From Brachionus rotundiformis (taxonomy: Eukaryota > Rotifera > Eurotatoria > Ploima > Brachionidae): a stretch of 64,000 nucleotides of DNA. Shown here piece by piece: positions 44,287 through 57,102 of this stretch (the stretch's first letter is position 1; every line of letters begins with the position of its first letter). The notes under the pieces are model-generated. The model had not been told where the DNA came from, ran no database searches, and worked only from the letters and a program-made list of their open reading frames with translations. The stretch is taken from assembly GCA_016802295.1 (NCBI GenBank), contig JAESIW010000138.1, positions 3,004,152 through 3,068,151 on the forward strand. The letters are read 5' to 3'. A program made the position numbers and the translations under genes.

Positions 44287-47200
44287 CTTTATAACTTTAT
44301 CTAAAAATAAAACCAAAAATAATATTTTTTTAAACTTTGAAATAAATTTATGTAAAAAATTTGAAAGAAGAAAAAATTCAATTTTAAACAAAGGACTCTT
44401 TATATAAAATATGAAAAAAATCAAACCAAGCCATAGTTCTACAAATGGATATTAATATTGCTCAGTTACTAGCATCTTATAAAATTTTGAAAATTATAAT
44501 TTTTCAAAAATAATATTGAGGCTTCAAATAATATTAGAAATGAATAACTTTTCTTTTTAAAGCGTGTATCTACAGACCCTATAATTTATTCGGCTTTTTA
44601 ATTTAAACCAATCAAGCACAAAGCCACGACCAGTGCTTATACAGTTTTCTTAAGATTTTTAATTATAAAAATTTTATTAAAGCTTCAAAAGTTTGAACGC
44701 GTGATCATCGAGTGTTCATTAGCTGATCTAAAAAAATAAATAAATTATGACCACTAAAATAGATAATAATGGTGAATGAAAAGAAGAAACTCCTCGATTT
44801 AGGACACTTTTTCTAACTGCACTTTGCTAATTTAATCGTAATAAATTAATATAAATAAATTTTCCCATTTTTCCTATTTCTCTTGAGTCAATAGTTTGTA
44901 AAAATGTAATTATGAAATTAGCTTTTGATTTCTAAATAAAAATCTTATGATTTTTAACCAAAAAGTTTGACTCAATAAATTAACTAACTCTTAAGATTAC
45001 GTAAAAAATGCTACCTGTAAAATCAAGTCTTCTAAAACATCAATCCTAGATTGATAGGATTATAATTTAGAGTTAGAATTTTCAAATTGGTTTTAAACAA
45101 AAATCAAAATAAAACATACTTGACTAATTGGACTATCACTATCTTTTATTTGAATCTAAGCTAAAATAATAATCTCAGACTGAATATTAAACTAAATATT
45201 AAATCAAGGAAGCTTGGTAAATGAAAAAATGATGCACGCTTATATTCATTCAATTTTTAACAAATGAAACACTCCTTATATATTTATATAACATTGGTAT
45301 TAAAAATTAAACATTTAGTTTAAAGTGAGCCAAATTTTTAAAATGGAAGCTGAAAAAACTTTTTTTAAAAATTAGTTTTTTGTTGATTTTTTCAAAATGG
45401 AACATTACATTAAATTTTAATTAAATCCTAGTAAGAACATTTATTTATAGCATTGAAAACAGCTTTTTTATTCTATCTAACTGGTTTTGGTGTCTAGAAA
45501 TATCTAAATAAATCAATCGGATCCAGTTTTTCTAAAAAAAAACTTTGTTTTTCACCTTTTTTTGACGTCATGACTTGTTCTATGGTCTTATTTAACTTTA
45601 TATATTTTATCATATTCAAAATATTTAAAAAATATAATAATAAAAAATACTTTCGTTTTAAGCTTGAACATAGACATTATTTTATTAGATAAAAATGTGT
45701 TTTTCGAAAATATTAATTAAATTATCAAACAAGACCAATTTAAATTTTTTTCGAGCACAAAATTCTTAATTAGATAGAAAGTTTATTAAAAACAGACTCT
45801 CAATTTTTTTATATAAAATTAAATATTTTTTCTTGGTGCCATTTCTAATAAAACTTAGTTATTTATCAATTTTTAATTAAGATAATATTTAGATGTTTTA
45901 ATTTTTTACTTGAGTTACATTCAGATTACAAAATAAGAAATAAGAAAAAAGACCAAAATAATTACAGAAATCTAAAAAAAGACACCATTATTATTAGATA
46001 AAAATTTAAGGTATTTTTTCAGTAAATTAAAAGCTTTCAAAAATCAATGATTTCAATTAGTATTAAAAAATGTCATCAATCATTTTTTAGGTCTTAAAAT
46101 TTTTAAAATATTATTGATAAAATTTATTCACTTGAACGTTTTAAATATTATTTATGTAAGTTTTGGTCAATTATTGCTTTAAAACTTTCGGTTGATTGAG
46201 CTTCAATTACCAACTCGTTCCAATCATTCACAACACAATTAATTAAAAAGTTCTTTATCATTTCTTTCATTATTGGCCTCTTATGCTTTTGTAGAAAAAC
46301 TTGAATTGAAATTATCAACTGATGTCATGATTGTTGTATTTTACTTAAAATATTTATAAAAAGCAAAAATTGACGAAACTTATAAATTATCTATTTATCT
46401 TAATCTATTTATTGCACAATCTATAATAAGATTTTAGATATTTATTGTGATTTCATCTACAATAAATGAATGTTAGTTATTAAAAAGAAAAATATTTAAT
46501 CCTTATCAAAAAAGTCGAAGCACTTGATATTTTTTCATCAAATAAATTTGAATTTGATTATAATTCAAATTTAAAAATATATTCTAAATTAATAAATATT
46601 TTGTTCTTTTAAAAAAAAAAATCATTCATTAATCATTTTTTAAAAAAAAATCAAAAAAGCAATTAGTATTAATTTATAGCTTGATAAATAAATGAGAATT
46701 TCTTTTAAAAATAATTGTATTGTTTGAATTTGTTTATTTTTCAATTTAAAATGGTTGATTTTATTTTATGAGTTAAAAAAAAAACATCAAATTTTCAATG
46801 AAAATTTATTTTTTTTCGAGAAAAAAATGAAAAATGATATGATATTATTTATTTGACCTATTCATTTTAACGTTATCTAGTTTTACTCATTCAATTTTGA
46901 CCCTGTTTATTTAAGGCTTAGACAAAAAAGATAAAAAAATTAAATAAAATTAAATAAAAAGTTATCTCAAACAAACGAATCAATTGCATAATCAAAAATG
47001 TTTTATTTGTTATTTTTATTTTAAACTGACTAGATATAAAATGATCCAAAAGAGAAATAGATAAAAATATCAATAATAATTAAAAGAAGAATAAATTCAT
47101 TTGAGTATAATGATAATAGAAAAAAAAATTTTAATTAGTTTTCTGAAAAAAAATCAAATAATAATTAATTGATATATTTTTCTTTTTAATATTTTTGTTC

Positions 47201-50200
47201 CATTTATTAATTATAATAATCAGCTAGTTCAATATAAATCCAATTTGAATCAGCATGATGGGTTATTTATCTAAGTATTTTTTCAAAGAATTATTCTAAA
47301 AGATCCTTTCATCATGAATAAAAATGTTATCGATTTTTCTAGTAATATAAAACTCGACTTTTCATTAAAAGGAAACCTTATAGGTAAACAATTAAATAAT
47401 TCATTTTTATTGATAGATTACATAATTTGATAAAAGCTCGAAATACTTTTGCTATCAAAATTTGCATTTTGTCATTGAAAGATTAATATATTAAAAGCTT
47501 TTGAATTAATATTCTAAAAGCTAATTAAACTTTCTTTACGAAATAAAATTTTTTTTAAATTTAAAAAGTCCTTTAGTTATTTTAGCTGGTTAATATTTTT
47601 CTATCGACAAACAATTTATCTAATTAATTTTTTTGATTTAGCTGTTTATATTTGTTTAGATAAAATTTTGTTGAGTATTTTTGTGATATTTTGGCCAAAC
47701 ATCTTCTTTTTAGCTTAAAGACATATAATCTTAAATATAGTTCTCAAACAACTTTTATATTAACTCGTTCAAACAAATATTTAAAATCGATCTGGACACA
47801 CAATTTGAGTTTATGTTGATAGATACTAAGCAAAGGAAAGAACTAGTTGTACAAGATAAACAAATTTCACTTAGTTATATTTACAGACTGAGAAGTTAAA
47901 ATAATTATAGGACTCTAGGGTCTAATTTGACTTTTAAAATTATATGTTTTATTAATTTGAATAAAGAATTAATTGATCTGAAGAGTTTTGTTCATGAATT
48001 AAAATAGAATTCAAGATTGTTGTTAAAAATTTATTAATTTTTCAGAAAGGTTTTAATTTTGACCAGGTGCCAGAAAAAGATTGATTACAAATAATAAATG
48101 GCTGATTTTATAATGGTCAATCGAATTTCTGGATAGTTGAAGAAATTCTATAGGCAATTAGAAAAATTTTATTTTATTAAACATTAAGCTTTGATAGAAA
48201 AATATCTATTAAGTGGTGTTACATAATAAATTGTTTGAAAAATGTGAGTGTAATTCAAATTGTTTTTTGTATTAAGATATAAACATTGAAACGCTACAAA
48301 ATGGTCCTCGGAGGGGTTGTTTTTCAAAAAAATTAAAAAATATAATCATAATTTATTTTATCTTAAATGGTAGAAAATATTTCATCTTCATTTATTTCAA
48401 GTGATTATTAAAAATTTTCCCTCATCATTGTCATTATGCTAAATTATGAGCTCAAAGAAAAATATTTTAAAATTGTTAAGTATTACGTAATATTTTGTTA
48501 TGCTAAACTTTGCGTATTTCTTTTATTTCTTGTTTCGTCTTTTTTTTTAAATTTGAAAAAAGAAAATTTTCATAGTAGATAAACTTTCTCTTTTAATTCA
48601 AAAAATAAATATCATTGTAAAATTTGTATATTCAACTTGAAAAATATTTGTCGAAATAATCAACAATTCATATTTCAGATAGTTTAAAAACACCTTGAAA
48701 ATGTCCATAATGCCAACATTCAAATATATTAATTAAAACCATTTTTTTTTAATTTTAAATTTCAAGTTGTTTAAATTAAAGAATAAAGATTTTTTATAGC
48801 TAACTATCTACTAGGCAAATTCTATTCGAAACCGGTAGCAGCATACAACATTTTCAAATATTTACTTAAACTTTAAAGGCTTAATTACAATTGTAAATAT
48901 TTTAAATTACGTGTTTTATTTTTAATAGTAAAAATATATTCATAATTTGAAAGATAATAACAGTTTTAAGTTTAATATCTACTTATGAAGATTTAGTTTA
49001 TAATAATTTTGTTTTTCTAGTACACTCATTTCTCAGGCATCTAGACTCTTGTTTTACAGTTTTTCTTGGCAATGAATTCAAAATGTACAAGCTGGCTTGT
49101 GTGAATAAATTATCTAGTTCTAAGAGATGGTATATTTAGAACAGCTCTTTATGATATTTCGGAATTTTTGCCAAGTTATGTAATGTAAGCAAGCTCTAGG
49201 TTTTATTTTTCTAATTATCTATTGAATTCAATTCTTTTAAATGTTATAATGTTTCTATTTTAATAAATAGCTAAAGCACAATTTCGATTTTTAATGTTGG
49301 TAGTTATAAAATTTTATCTTATCTTTTGTTTGGATACAAAAATGTCGTACTTTTTAATACCTTTTTATGGCTTTATGTATCATTTTAAATACCTGTCCCT
49401 TTCTTTGATTCTATTAAATTAAGCCTCAAGTGTTAAAAAATTAAGTTTTTATTATTATCAGGAGATTTGAAAACTTGTCTGAAATTAGACAGAAAGTTTT
49501 TAAACATAACTCATCTAGTTATTTAGCTTAATAAGAAATTAATTTAATTTGTATGTAAAAATTGACATATGTTAGATTATCGATCGATTTTACGTTTTTA
49601 TTTTTAGTAAAATTTCGTAGTTAATTTATTTGAATGAAAATGTTTTAACAAAACTAAATGAAATAAAATAAGCCTTTGGTTGACATTAATTAAAAATAAA
49701 AGTCAATTTATTACTTTTTTATACTGTTCATTTATACTGCAAAATAAAATATCCCTGAATTAATTATACAGATTATACTCTAGGATAAAATATTTACAAT
49801 AATCTATCTTCATTAATTCGATCGATTTTTTATTTTATTTAAAAAAATTTTTTAGGTTAACATTTATAAACAAAGCGAAATAGACATGTCAGACTATCTG
49901 AAAATTTTTCTCATTGTGCCCACTATAATAAGGTATATTCCGTTTCTTTATAATTATTTATTTACAAGTAAAATAAAACATAATTTATCTGAAACTAAAA
50001 AACGAATCGGTCTAATACAATTTTTCAGTTTAAGTAGCTATTAGGGATTTTTTTGTTTTATTATTAAGATACATATGTTTAAATTTTTATCTTTAAAAAG
50101 TTGTTTTCTTATCAATAGCAGCTTGTCAAAATAATTTAGCTAATTTAAACTTATAATTTTAGTTTTAACTTAAGACTAATTAAAAAATTAAAAAATCAAT

Positions 50201-52159
50201 TTTCAATTTGATTCATATTAAAAATATGAAAATTTAAGTTTAAATTAATTTTTTGTTCGCTCAACTATCATCAATGAATTTATTATGCAAAAAAATTTAG
50301 GCTAGTTAAATTGGTTTCCAAATGGATAGCTTGCTTGATTCTGAAATTGAAATTTTAACCTGGTTTTATAAAAATTTATCTGAATTTATTTTATCTAATC
50401 TATCTGCTCACTTTGTGTTTTTTCTCATTAGTCAAAAAATATTGTAATTTTTATCAAGTTTCAAATTTTGATAGCTAAAAGTATAGGTAAATGCACTAAG
50501 TCTGTATCAACTAAATTTGTTATTTTAATTTACTAATATACTAAAATATATTTTATAATTTTAATATCTTTTATTGTAGTATGATTTTTAAATAAGTAGC
50601 CCATGTCAATATTGTGGTAAGTTAGTTTAATCAATCTAGTTCAGAATTAGAAGAGAAGTTTTTAAAAATAAAGGTTAGTTGATTGATTTGATCTACTGAG
50701 ATTCAAGAATCCATTAGATAAAATTATATTCTTAGTTAATATATATAATTTTTTTTAATTAGAACAAAAAATTTGAAAATTAATCGTATGTAGATTTAAA
50801 GATTCTATCAAATTTTTTAGGTCAGATGTGTCTAGTTAAATAATTAAATTTGAATTGAATTTTTTCACTTAACATCATACCCTACCTATTTAAATTTTAT
50901 GCGCTCAAACTATTATGGTATTTTTCCATTTTATCAAATTATTCATAAAATTAAATTCTATTCCTAGTTACATAATTTTATCTCTATGTGCACAATTAGT
51001 TATCAAAAAATCAATTAGAATTGTATGATAGTTTATTTTAAGGCTTCGAATAAATTTTAAAATAATAGAATCATTCGCTTGAATTAGTTGGAATTAATCA
51101 ATTAAATATATGCTAGGATTATAATTTTTTTATTAATAAATATTAGGAACATAATTAAAAGACAGCTTGATTAAAAATTAAATTATAAAATGATTCAGTC
51201 TATTAATAGTTTAAATCTTTTGATTGAAAATGGACAAAAATGATTAATTTGTAAGGTACTCTTAGTGCTTAATTCTGCTAATTTATTCAAACTATTTGAT
51301 TGATAAGTTTAAAATTGATTTTTTAAATTGAATATATTTTTTTAATAAACAAATTTCAAGCTAATTAATGAAAGGTTTTCTCTGTTCGAGTTGTTTTATG
51401 CAATAAGTGTCTCTTAAAGGATTCATCGACTAATTTCTAGATTTAAAAAAATGACAAAATTTGATCATTGATTTCCAAGACAAAAATTGATTTTTAAAAA
51501 GCATTCATTTTTAGAGCTTCGGATCAAAATAAGTATTCTCAAGATTGTATTACAAATTTCTAATTTCTATTTGTACAATAATACAATTTGAAAAAAAAAT
51601 ATTTTTTAGAATTATTTTATCGTGTATACATAAAACTTCAATCCAAAAAAGCTTAGCTAGACATGCTTAAAAAAGAGATGAATTTTCTTAATTCTCTATT
51701 ATCTGTTCGTGTAAGTGCTTTCGCGATTATTTCGTTAGCTCTTAGCACAATTCAATAATGGAAAAATCAATATTTTTAATAAAATAATTTCTTTTAATTC
51801 AAATCCTCTTCCTTTTTTGTTTCGATTTTTAATTAAAAAATAATACTCCTATAAGTTCCGATTTTGTTCATTTAGGCAAAATGGTCATTTAAGTTAATTT
51901 AAGTGATAAGTTGGTAAAAATTTGGAAGAATTTTGTTTTTTCTTGTAAACCAGAACTTGGCAAAAGAAACTTAAATTGAATTAAATTAAATATACAATGC
52001 CTAGAGTATTAGATTACACTCGGCTCATTTCTATTTAGAAACTAGCTGAAAAAAAAAAGAATAAAATAATCACATTTTTTTAAAATTTATTTTTAATTTT
52101 TTTAAATTTAGAAATTGTTTAGTTTTTGTTTTTAATGAGCCAAGGTTACCCTAAATTGA
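44287..52159. other. 7.9-kb gene desert with retrotransposon scraps
   Basis: Very AT-rich DNA with no supported gene. Two fragments recall the C terminus of LINE polyproteins (listed separately at 46.1 kb, and a weaker one at about 49.02-49.13 kb reading FTQASLYILNSLPRKTV on the minus strand). Poly-A/T tracts are common. Long-range regulatory DNA or 5' untranslated exons of TBCEL may lie here, but cannot be shown. Confidence 0.5.
46140..46280 (-). mobile_element. LINE 3'-end relic
   Basis: A minus-strand frame reads KEMIKNFLINCVVNDWNEL followed by VIEAQSTESFKAIIDQ and a stop. This matches the common C-terminal signature of CR1/Jockey-like polyproteins (FF-NRVV-WN-LP ... S---FK--LD). No reverse transcriptase is visible upstream, so this is probably a 5'-truncated, decayed insertion. 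Confidence 0.6.
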
Positions 52160-53863
52160 ATGATGTCAGAAAAATCTCTTTTGGACGCCATATATGACCG
52201 CTACAGCGATGACTCGGACTATCAAGAGGCCTTCTCCACTTCGTCCTGCTCTTCGGTCTCCACTTCTCCAGTCTCAGCCGACTCGAACAATAATCTGATC
52301 ACAACGCTGCCCGACGTGTCATTCTACATACCCGAGGCATATTCGCCACGCAAGACCCACAATTTAAACATCCGCACCTCGATCAGTCTTGTCATGTCCA
52401 ACATGGGCATTACACACATTGGAGAAGCAGACGAGCTAGAGCTTGTGTGCAAAAATGTTCTCGAGCTCGACTTGTCCAGAAATGAGCTCAACGATTGGAC
52501 TGAAATAAGAAAATTGCTTGGCGCTACTAAAAATCTGAGACTTTTAAATTTAAGCTTGAATAAATTTTTAAATGTAAATTTTGATCAAAAATGGTCAATG
52601 GTACAAAAATGTGACACACTTAACACTTTGATACTTAATTCTTGCTTTTTGGACCTGGAATTGGTCGAGTCTTTGCTGAAGCGTTTGCCAAATCTAGCCG
52701 AGCTTCATTTGTCTTCAAACAACTATAAAAAAGTGGCATTTTCTAACAACTTAATAAAAGAATCTCTCAAAATATTATACTTTAGTAATAATTTATTGAC
52801 CGATTGGTCTGAAGTATGCAAATTTGGCAGATCGTTTCCAAATTTGGAAAATTTGGTCCTAAGTGAAAACAACCTTAGAAATTTTAGATCAGATTCTCTG
52901 AGCGATTCAGCTAACAATTGCTCATTGTTTAAAAATTTGAAAATTCTTATCCTAAATAGACTAAAAATAAGCGATTGGCAAGCAATCGATCAGCTCAGAG
53001 AATTTCCTCAGCTTAAACATGTCCGAATTCAGAATATACCTTTGCTGGAAAATTTGACAGACGAGCAAAAGTATTATGTGCTGGTGGCCCACTTGGACGA
53101 GAGCATTGACAGCCTAAATGGAAGCAAGATAACCAATGATGACAAGGAGAACTGCGAGAGAAAGTACATACGGTTTTTCATGGACTCTAGCTTCAAGCCT
53201 AACCGCTACTACGAGCTGGAATCCAAGCATGGCAAGCTGGATCGACTGGCTGATGTTAACATGGACATAAGCAAAAGAGTTTGCGTCAAGATCAAGTTCA
53301 ATGAGAAGCAAATTTTTGAGAGAATAGATGTAAGACAGACAGTGGGCGAGTTTAAGAAATACTTGGAAAAATTTGTCGGCCATCCGGCCAGCAGGTTCAA
53401 AGTGTTTTACATAGACATCGAGGCTTGCTCTTTGGCTGTCTATGGACCGGAGGAGTTGAAGCATACAAACAGGTGCTTGTATTCGTTCAACATTCGCGAC
53501 AATGATGAGTTCGAAATTGATCTAAAACCGGCCCAAGTATTACACACAACAGCTTCCGAGTATCAATTTCAGTATAGACATCTTGGTCACTTGCACCATC
53601 ATCACTACAACAGTCATGTGAACAACAATAGCTACTTTCAATTGCCCAACAGTCGGCTAAACCGTATTAGGAACCGAAAGATTCAGTCGGAAAATTCAGG
53701 TACCAATGGAACTAATTTGATGAAGAGAGCCAAACCAGGCTTGATCAGCTCATCTAGGTTTAAAGAAAAAGCTCTTGATTATAAGGATTCGTTGTGTTCG
53801 GCATCATTGCCGGCCGATTTAAGCGCGTTAAATGGCACAAGACAAAATGAACAAGTTGATTAG
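52160..53863 (+). CDS. TBCEL: Tubulin-specific chaperone cofactor E-like protein
   Basis: Single exon, 567 residues (human TBCEL 424). After a Ser-rich N terminus come leucine-rich repeats (about 85-330, e.g. VLELDLSRNELNDW, LRLLNLSLNKF, LAELHLSSNNY, LENLVLSENNLRNF), then an LRR cap with a PLL...EQKYYVLVAHL block, and a ubiquitin-like domain (about 373-460, RVCVKIKFNEKQIFERIDVRQ...). There is no CAP-Gly domain, which separates TBCEL from TBCE. TBCEL destabilises tubulin dimers and controls microtubule mass. The last 110 residues, with a His cluster (HLGHLHHHHYNSH), are an extra disordered tail. The 5' 350 bp and the 3' third are noticeably richer in G and C than the LRR core. Confidence 0.92.
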   Translation: MMSEKSLLDAIYDRYSDDSDYQEAFSTSSCSSVSTSPVSADSNNNLITTLPDVSFYIPEAYSPRKTHNLNIRTSISLVMSNMGITHIGEADELELVCKNVLELDLSRNELNDWTEIRKLLGATKNLRLLNLSLNKFLNVNFDQKWSMVQKCDTLNTLILNSCFLDLELVESLLKRLPNLAELHLSSNNYKKVAFSNNLIKESLKILYFSNNLLTDWSEVCKFGRSFPNLENLVLSENNLRNFRSDSLSDSANNCSLFKNLKILILNRLKISDWQAIDQLREFPQLKHVRIQNIPLLENLTDEQKYYVLVAHLDESIDSLNGSKITNDDKENCERKYIRFFMDSSFKPNRYYELESKHGKLDRLADVNMDISKRVCVKIKFNEKQIFERIDVRQTVGEFKKYLEKFVGHPASRFKVFYIDIEACSLAVYGPEELKHTNRCLYSFNIRDNDEFEIDLKPAQVLHTTASEYQFQYRHLGHLHHHHYNSHVNNNSYFQLPNSRLNRIRNRKIQSENSGTNGTNLMKRAKPGLISSSRFKEKALDYKDSLCSASLPADLSALNGTRQNEQVD

Positions 53864-54826
53864 AAATTTGTTGGGTTATTACTAAATGTATTGGTATGTG
53901 CTAGTGAGGTGATGCTAAGGCAATAAATATCGCGCTAATCTCGGTTAATTTGTTATATCTGTACCAAGATTAAGTCATAAATATTTTGATTTTTTTTTAA
54001 ATTAAATGTAAAATTTATTTATAAAAGTTGAGCAATTCAAATTTACCAAGGTCCTAAAATTTTTGATTTTTTTTCCTTTAAGTTTTTATTTTGTTTTTTT
54101 AATTTTTTTTTAATTTTTGAGTTTTTCTTTTGACCATTTAATTGTAAATTTCAGGGAATATTGTTAAATAAATTGTAATTATCGTATCTGTTTTATTAAA
54201 TTTTAACAAAAATATATTAAAATGGTAATGGTCAATGATAAAAATCCTGTTCTAATCTTGTAACCTACGGTTTAATTTTTTGACTGTTTAATGAGAATAT
54301 CTATAGAACATTGAGATTCGGGTTAACTTAGGTATAAAATAATAATAACCTTTAAATTTTTAATGAATATTTTTAAAATGCTTATTAAGAAGAAAATTAA
54401 AATTAATTACCGATTATCTAATCTATTAATTTTCATTTAGGAAAATAAATTTAGCTTTTTGTAAAATCACCTTACTCCTTGTATTTCGACTTACCTAATT
54501 CTTTAGTCTTTCTAATTCGTCAGTAAAACTTTTTATTACGAAATTAACAAACAGATAAATTACAATAATTTATTTTTAAATTAATATTTAAAGTGGGAAA
54601 GAAACAACCAAAAAATATATATTGAGTTTTTGTTTTAGTTTTGTAAAGGATCTAGGAACCATACATCTAAACTATCTTTTAATTAAAATTTCATATCTAG
54701 AAATAGAACATTTTTTGAACTAATAATCATTTAATTTTTCAATTTCAATTGTGTTTCTATGTTAATTTTTATCATGATTTAAAAATGAACTTAAAGGAAA
54801 TAATTTTATTTAACAATAGCAAATAA
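53864..54826. other. Intergenic spacer between convergent TBCEL and ALG8
   Basis: 3' flanks of both genes; AT-rich, nothing else seen. Confidence 0.45.
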
Positions 54827-56592
54827 TTAAGCATCAAAATTAAAAATTAAAAATTTAAACCACGAATAAATGATACCTAATGAGCAATAAACCGAAGTAA
54901 GCATTAATGGTAGATAAGGTAATTTTTTATCAATAGTGAGTAAAAAATGAAGGGTGCTGTTATAAAACTCTAAAATAATTATGAAACACAAATAAATAAA
55001 CTCAAGTTTATTTATTTTAAACTTTTTACCAAACTGATATCTTAAAGACTCATAGTTATATAACACACTGCTAATGAACAAAATAACTTTAATTGGGTAC
55101 TCAAAATTTGTGAATAATAATGGGAATAGAGAGTAATAGGCAACAGTGGAAATAAAGAAGTAAACATTGGCAAATTTTCTATTATTAACAGTCAAAAGAC
55201 TGAGAGGAATTATTACCATTAGAATTGCTTTTTCGTGAACATGCCAGCCGAAAAGAAAAGATGAGAAGGCACAAACCACTATTAGTTTAGCAAGCATATC
55301 TTTTGTGCTAGATTTTTTAATAATAATTACCATAGGGAAGACCATAAATATTAGACTTAAGGAAAATGTATTTAATGGCGAAATAGAAGGTAATATAACA
55401 TGCTCAGCGTCTTTAACCAGACCGCTTGTTAGCGAAGACTTTGATTTAACTTTAAGTAAGATAGATAAAAATTTATCTGCAAAATTGTACACAGCCCAAA
55501 CATTTGGTGCCCAATATGCATGAGACAGACCTCTTTTAAAAGGAAAAAGACGCGAAATCAGTTGTGGGATGTGATGAATAAATGGTCCAAATGATAAAAT
55601 AAACGGGATTATGGCAAATATGCCGATTTTCAACAGTCGCATTAATCCTTTTATCATCGAATCTAAATAAAAATCAAGTATTATAGTTGAATTATTTTTA
55701 CGATGAAATCTGATTACCAGCTTTAAAAATATATTCAGTTAAAATATATACGAAATATGCTGGAGCAACATATAAATATATGTGTTTTAAATTAATCAAA
55801 GAACTGAACAGAATTGATCCCAAAATCCACTTATTCTAAAATTTAGCTTAAATTTTATAATTTTTTTGTACTTAAGAAATTTATTTTTAATCATTACGTT
55901 ATTTAGATAATAGACTGAAAGCATCATGATACCAAAAAGAAAACCATTGTATTGAAAATGAATATCTAAAAAATAATAATTTATATAGTATTATTAATTA
56001 GTTATATATTTTCAAATCATACTGTCTATAATTATTAGTCCGAAATTGAATGCAAATTGAATAGTCAGAAAGCATTTTACGTCAAAAATTGAAAATAATG
56101 AGTCTATTTTTTTCACGTTTTGGATTTTTTTCAAAATTCTTGATGCAAAAATTATTAAAAAAAAACATGGAAAATAAATTAATATATTTAATTTACTTTA
56201 AAAGAGCATAAATTAGTATCAATTCGGTAAAAATTACAGTAGAACGCTGGTAATAGATTGTTTGGACAGATTTATAATTTAAATTGTCAATTTTTAGCAT
56301 CTCTTGGTCAATGTATTTGGCTGGTATTGATAAAGCATATTCAAAATAAGCAAAAAAAGGTGGATAATCTAAAGTCCATTCTGATGTGTTCTCATAATAC
56401 CATTTTTCCAAGGGCAAAGAATGAGTTATTGCCAGCCAGTTGCGATGTACCTCGAAATCAGTCGATAGACTTATGAAAAAAAGATAAATTGTTTCTATAA
56501 TTTTATGTGGCTAGTTACTATGCTGGGTAAAGCAAAATTTTTATCAACAAACAGACAGCTATAACTGTAAATATCAGCTTTTTGTCTGACAT
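54827..56592 (-). CDS. ALG8: Dolichyl-P-Glc:Glc1Man9GlcNAc2-PP-dolichol alpha-1,3-glucosyltransferase
   Basis: Multi-exon gene on the minus strand. Exon 1 starts at 56592 (MSDKKLIFTVIAVCLLIKIL), followed by LSTDFEVHRNWLAITHSLP, EKWYYENTSEWTLDYPPFFA (to about 56193), a KCFLTIQFAFNFGLIIID exon, IHFQYNGFLFGIMMLS, NLKHIYLYVAPAYFVYIL, and the large last exon 55653-54827 (ISRLFPFKRGLSHAYWAPNV, FGWHVHEKAILMVIIPLS, LMLTSVYCSLGIIYSWF). All are ALG6/ALG8 GT57 landmarks, and SRLFPFKRGL and FHWHVHEKAIL-type motifs favour ALG8. The enzyme is a polytopic ER membrane protein that adds the second glucose to the N-glycan precursor in the lumen. Conserved junctions (for example Y|LSTDFEVH) support the splicing; central exon borders are approximate. 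Confidence 0.92.
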
Positions 56593-57102
56593 TATTTTGA
56601 TTTTACGTGGAGATAGTCAATTTGTTTTTAAAACTGAATTAAGTTTAATTTTTTATAATTTTTATTTAAATTTGATTATTTTTCATAAAAAAATTAACAA
56701 TTTGTTGAGACTTATTGAAAAAATTTAAAATTTTTAAGATTAAAAATGAAATAAAGCCAAAATTTTTTTTATAAATTTTAAGTAGTTTATTAAAAAAAGT
56801 GTATTTTTGTTCTCTAATATTCGTATTAGGTTTGTTAATTCTAATAGTTCAGTTTAGCTAGAAATTTCTTTTAGAAAATATTCTTGGTATTCATTTATAA
56901 ATTGAGTTAAACAAAGTGGTACGATAAAACTGATAAAACTATTGACTTCAAATTTAAAAGCGAAATTATTTTAGCATTTTTTAATTGTTTAGCTAATTTC
57001 AAATATAGATTATAAGAAATTTATCATACTTAAATTTTCATTTTAAATTTTTAATGTTTACACTAATTTTTCTTTTTGTCTTAAATTAAGATATTTTTTC
57101 AA
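56593..57102. other. Divergent spacer between ALG8 and TMEM120
   Basis: A head-to-head region of about 0.5 kb that must hold promoters of both genes; no element identified. Confidence 0.4.

Noticed and set aside
44287..52159. Hidden tRNA, rRNA or CRISPR-like arrays in the gene desert
   Set aside because: No regularly spaced repeats were seen, and no convincing cloverleaf or conserved rRNA stretch could be found by eye; short matches are expected by chance in such AT-rich DNA.
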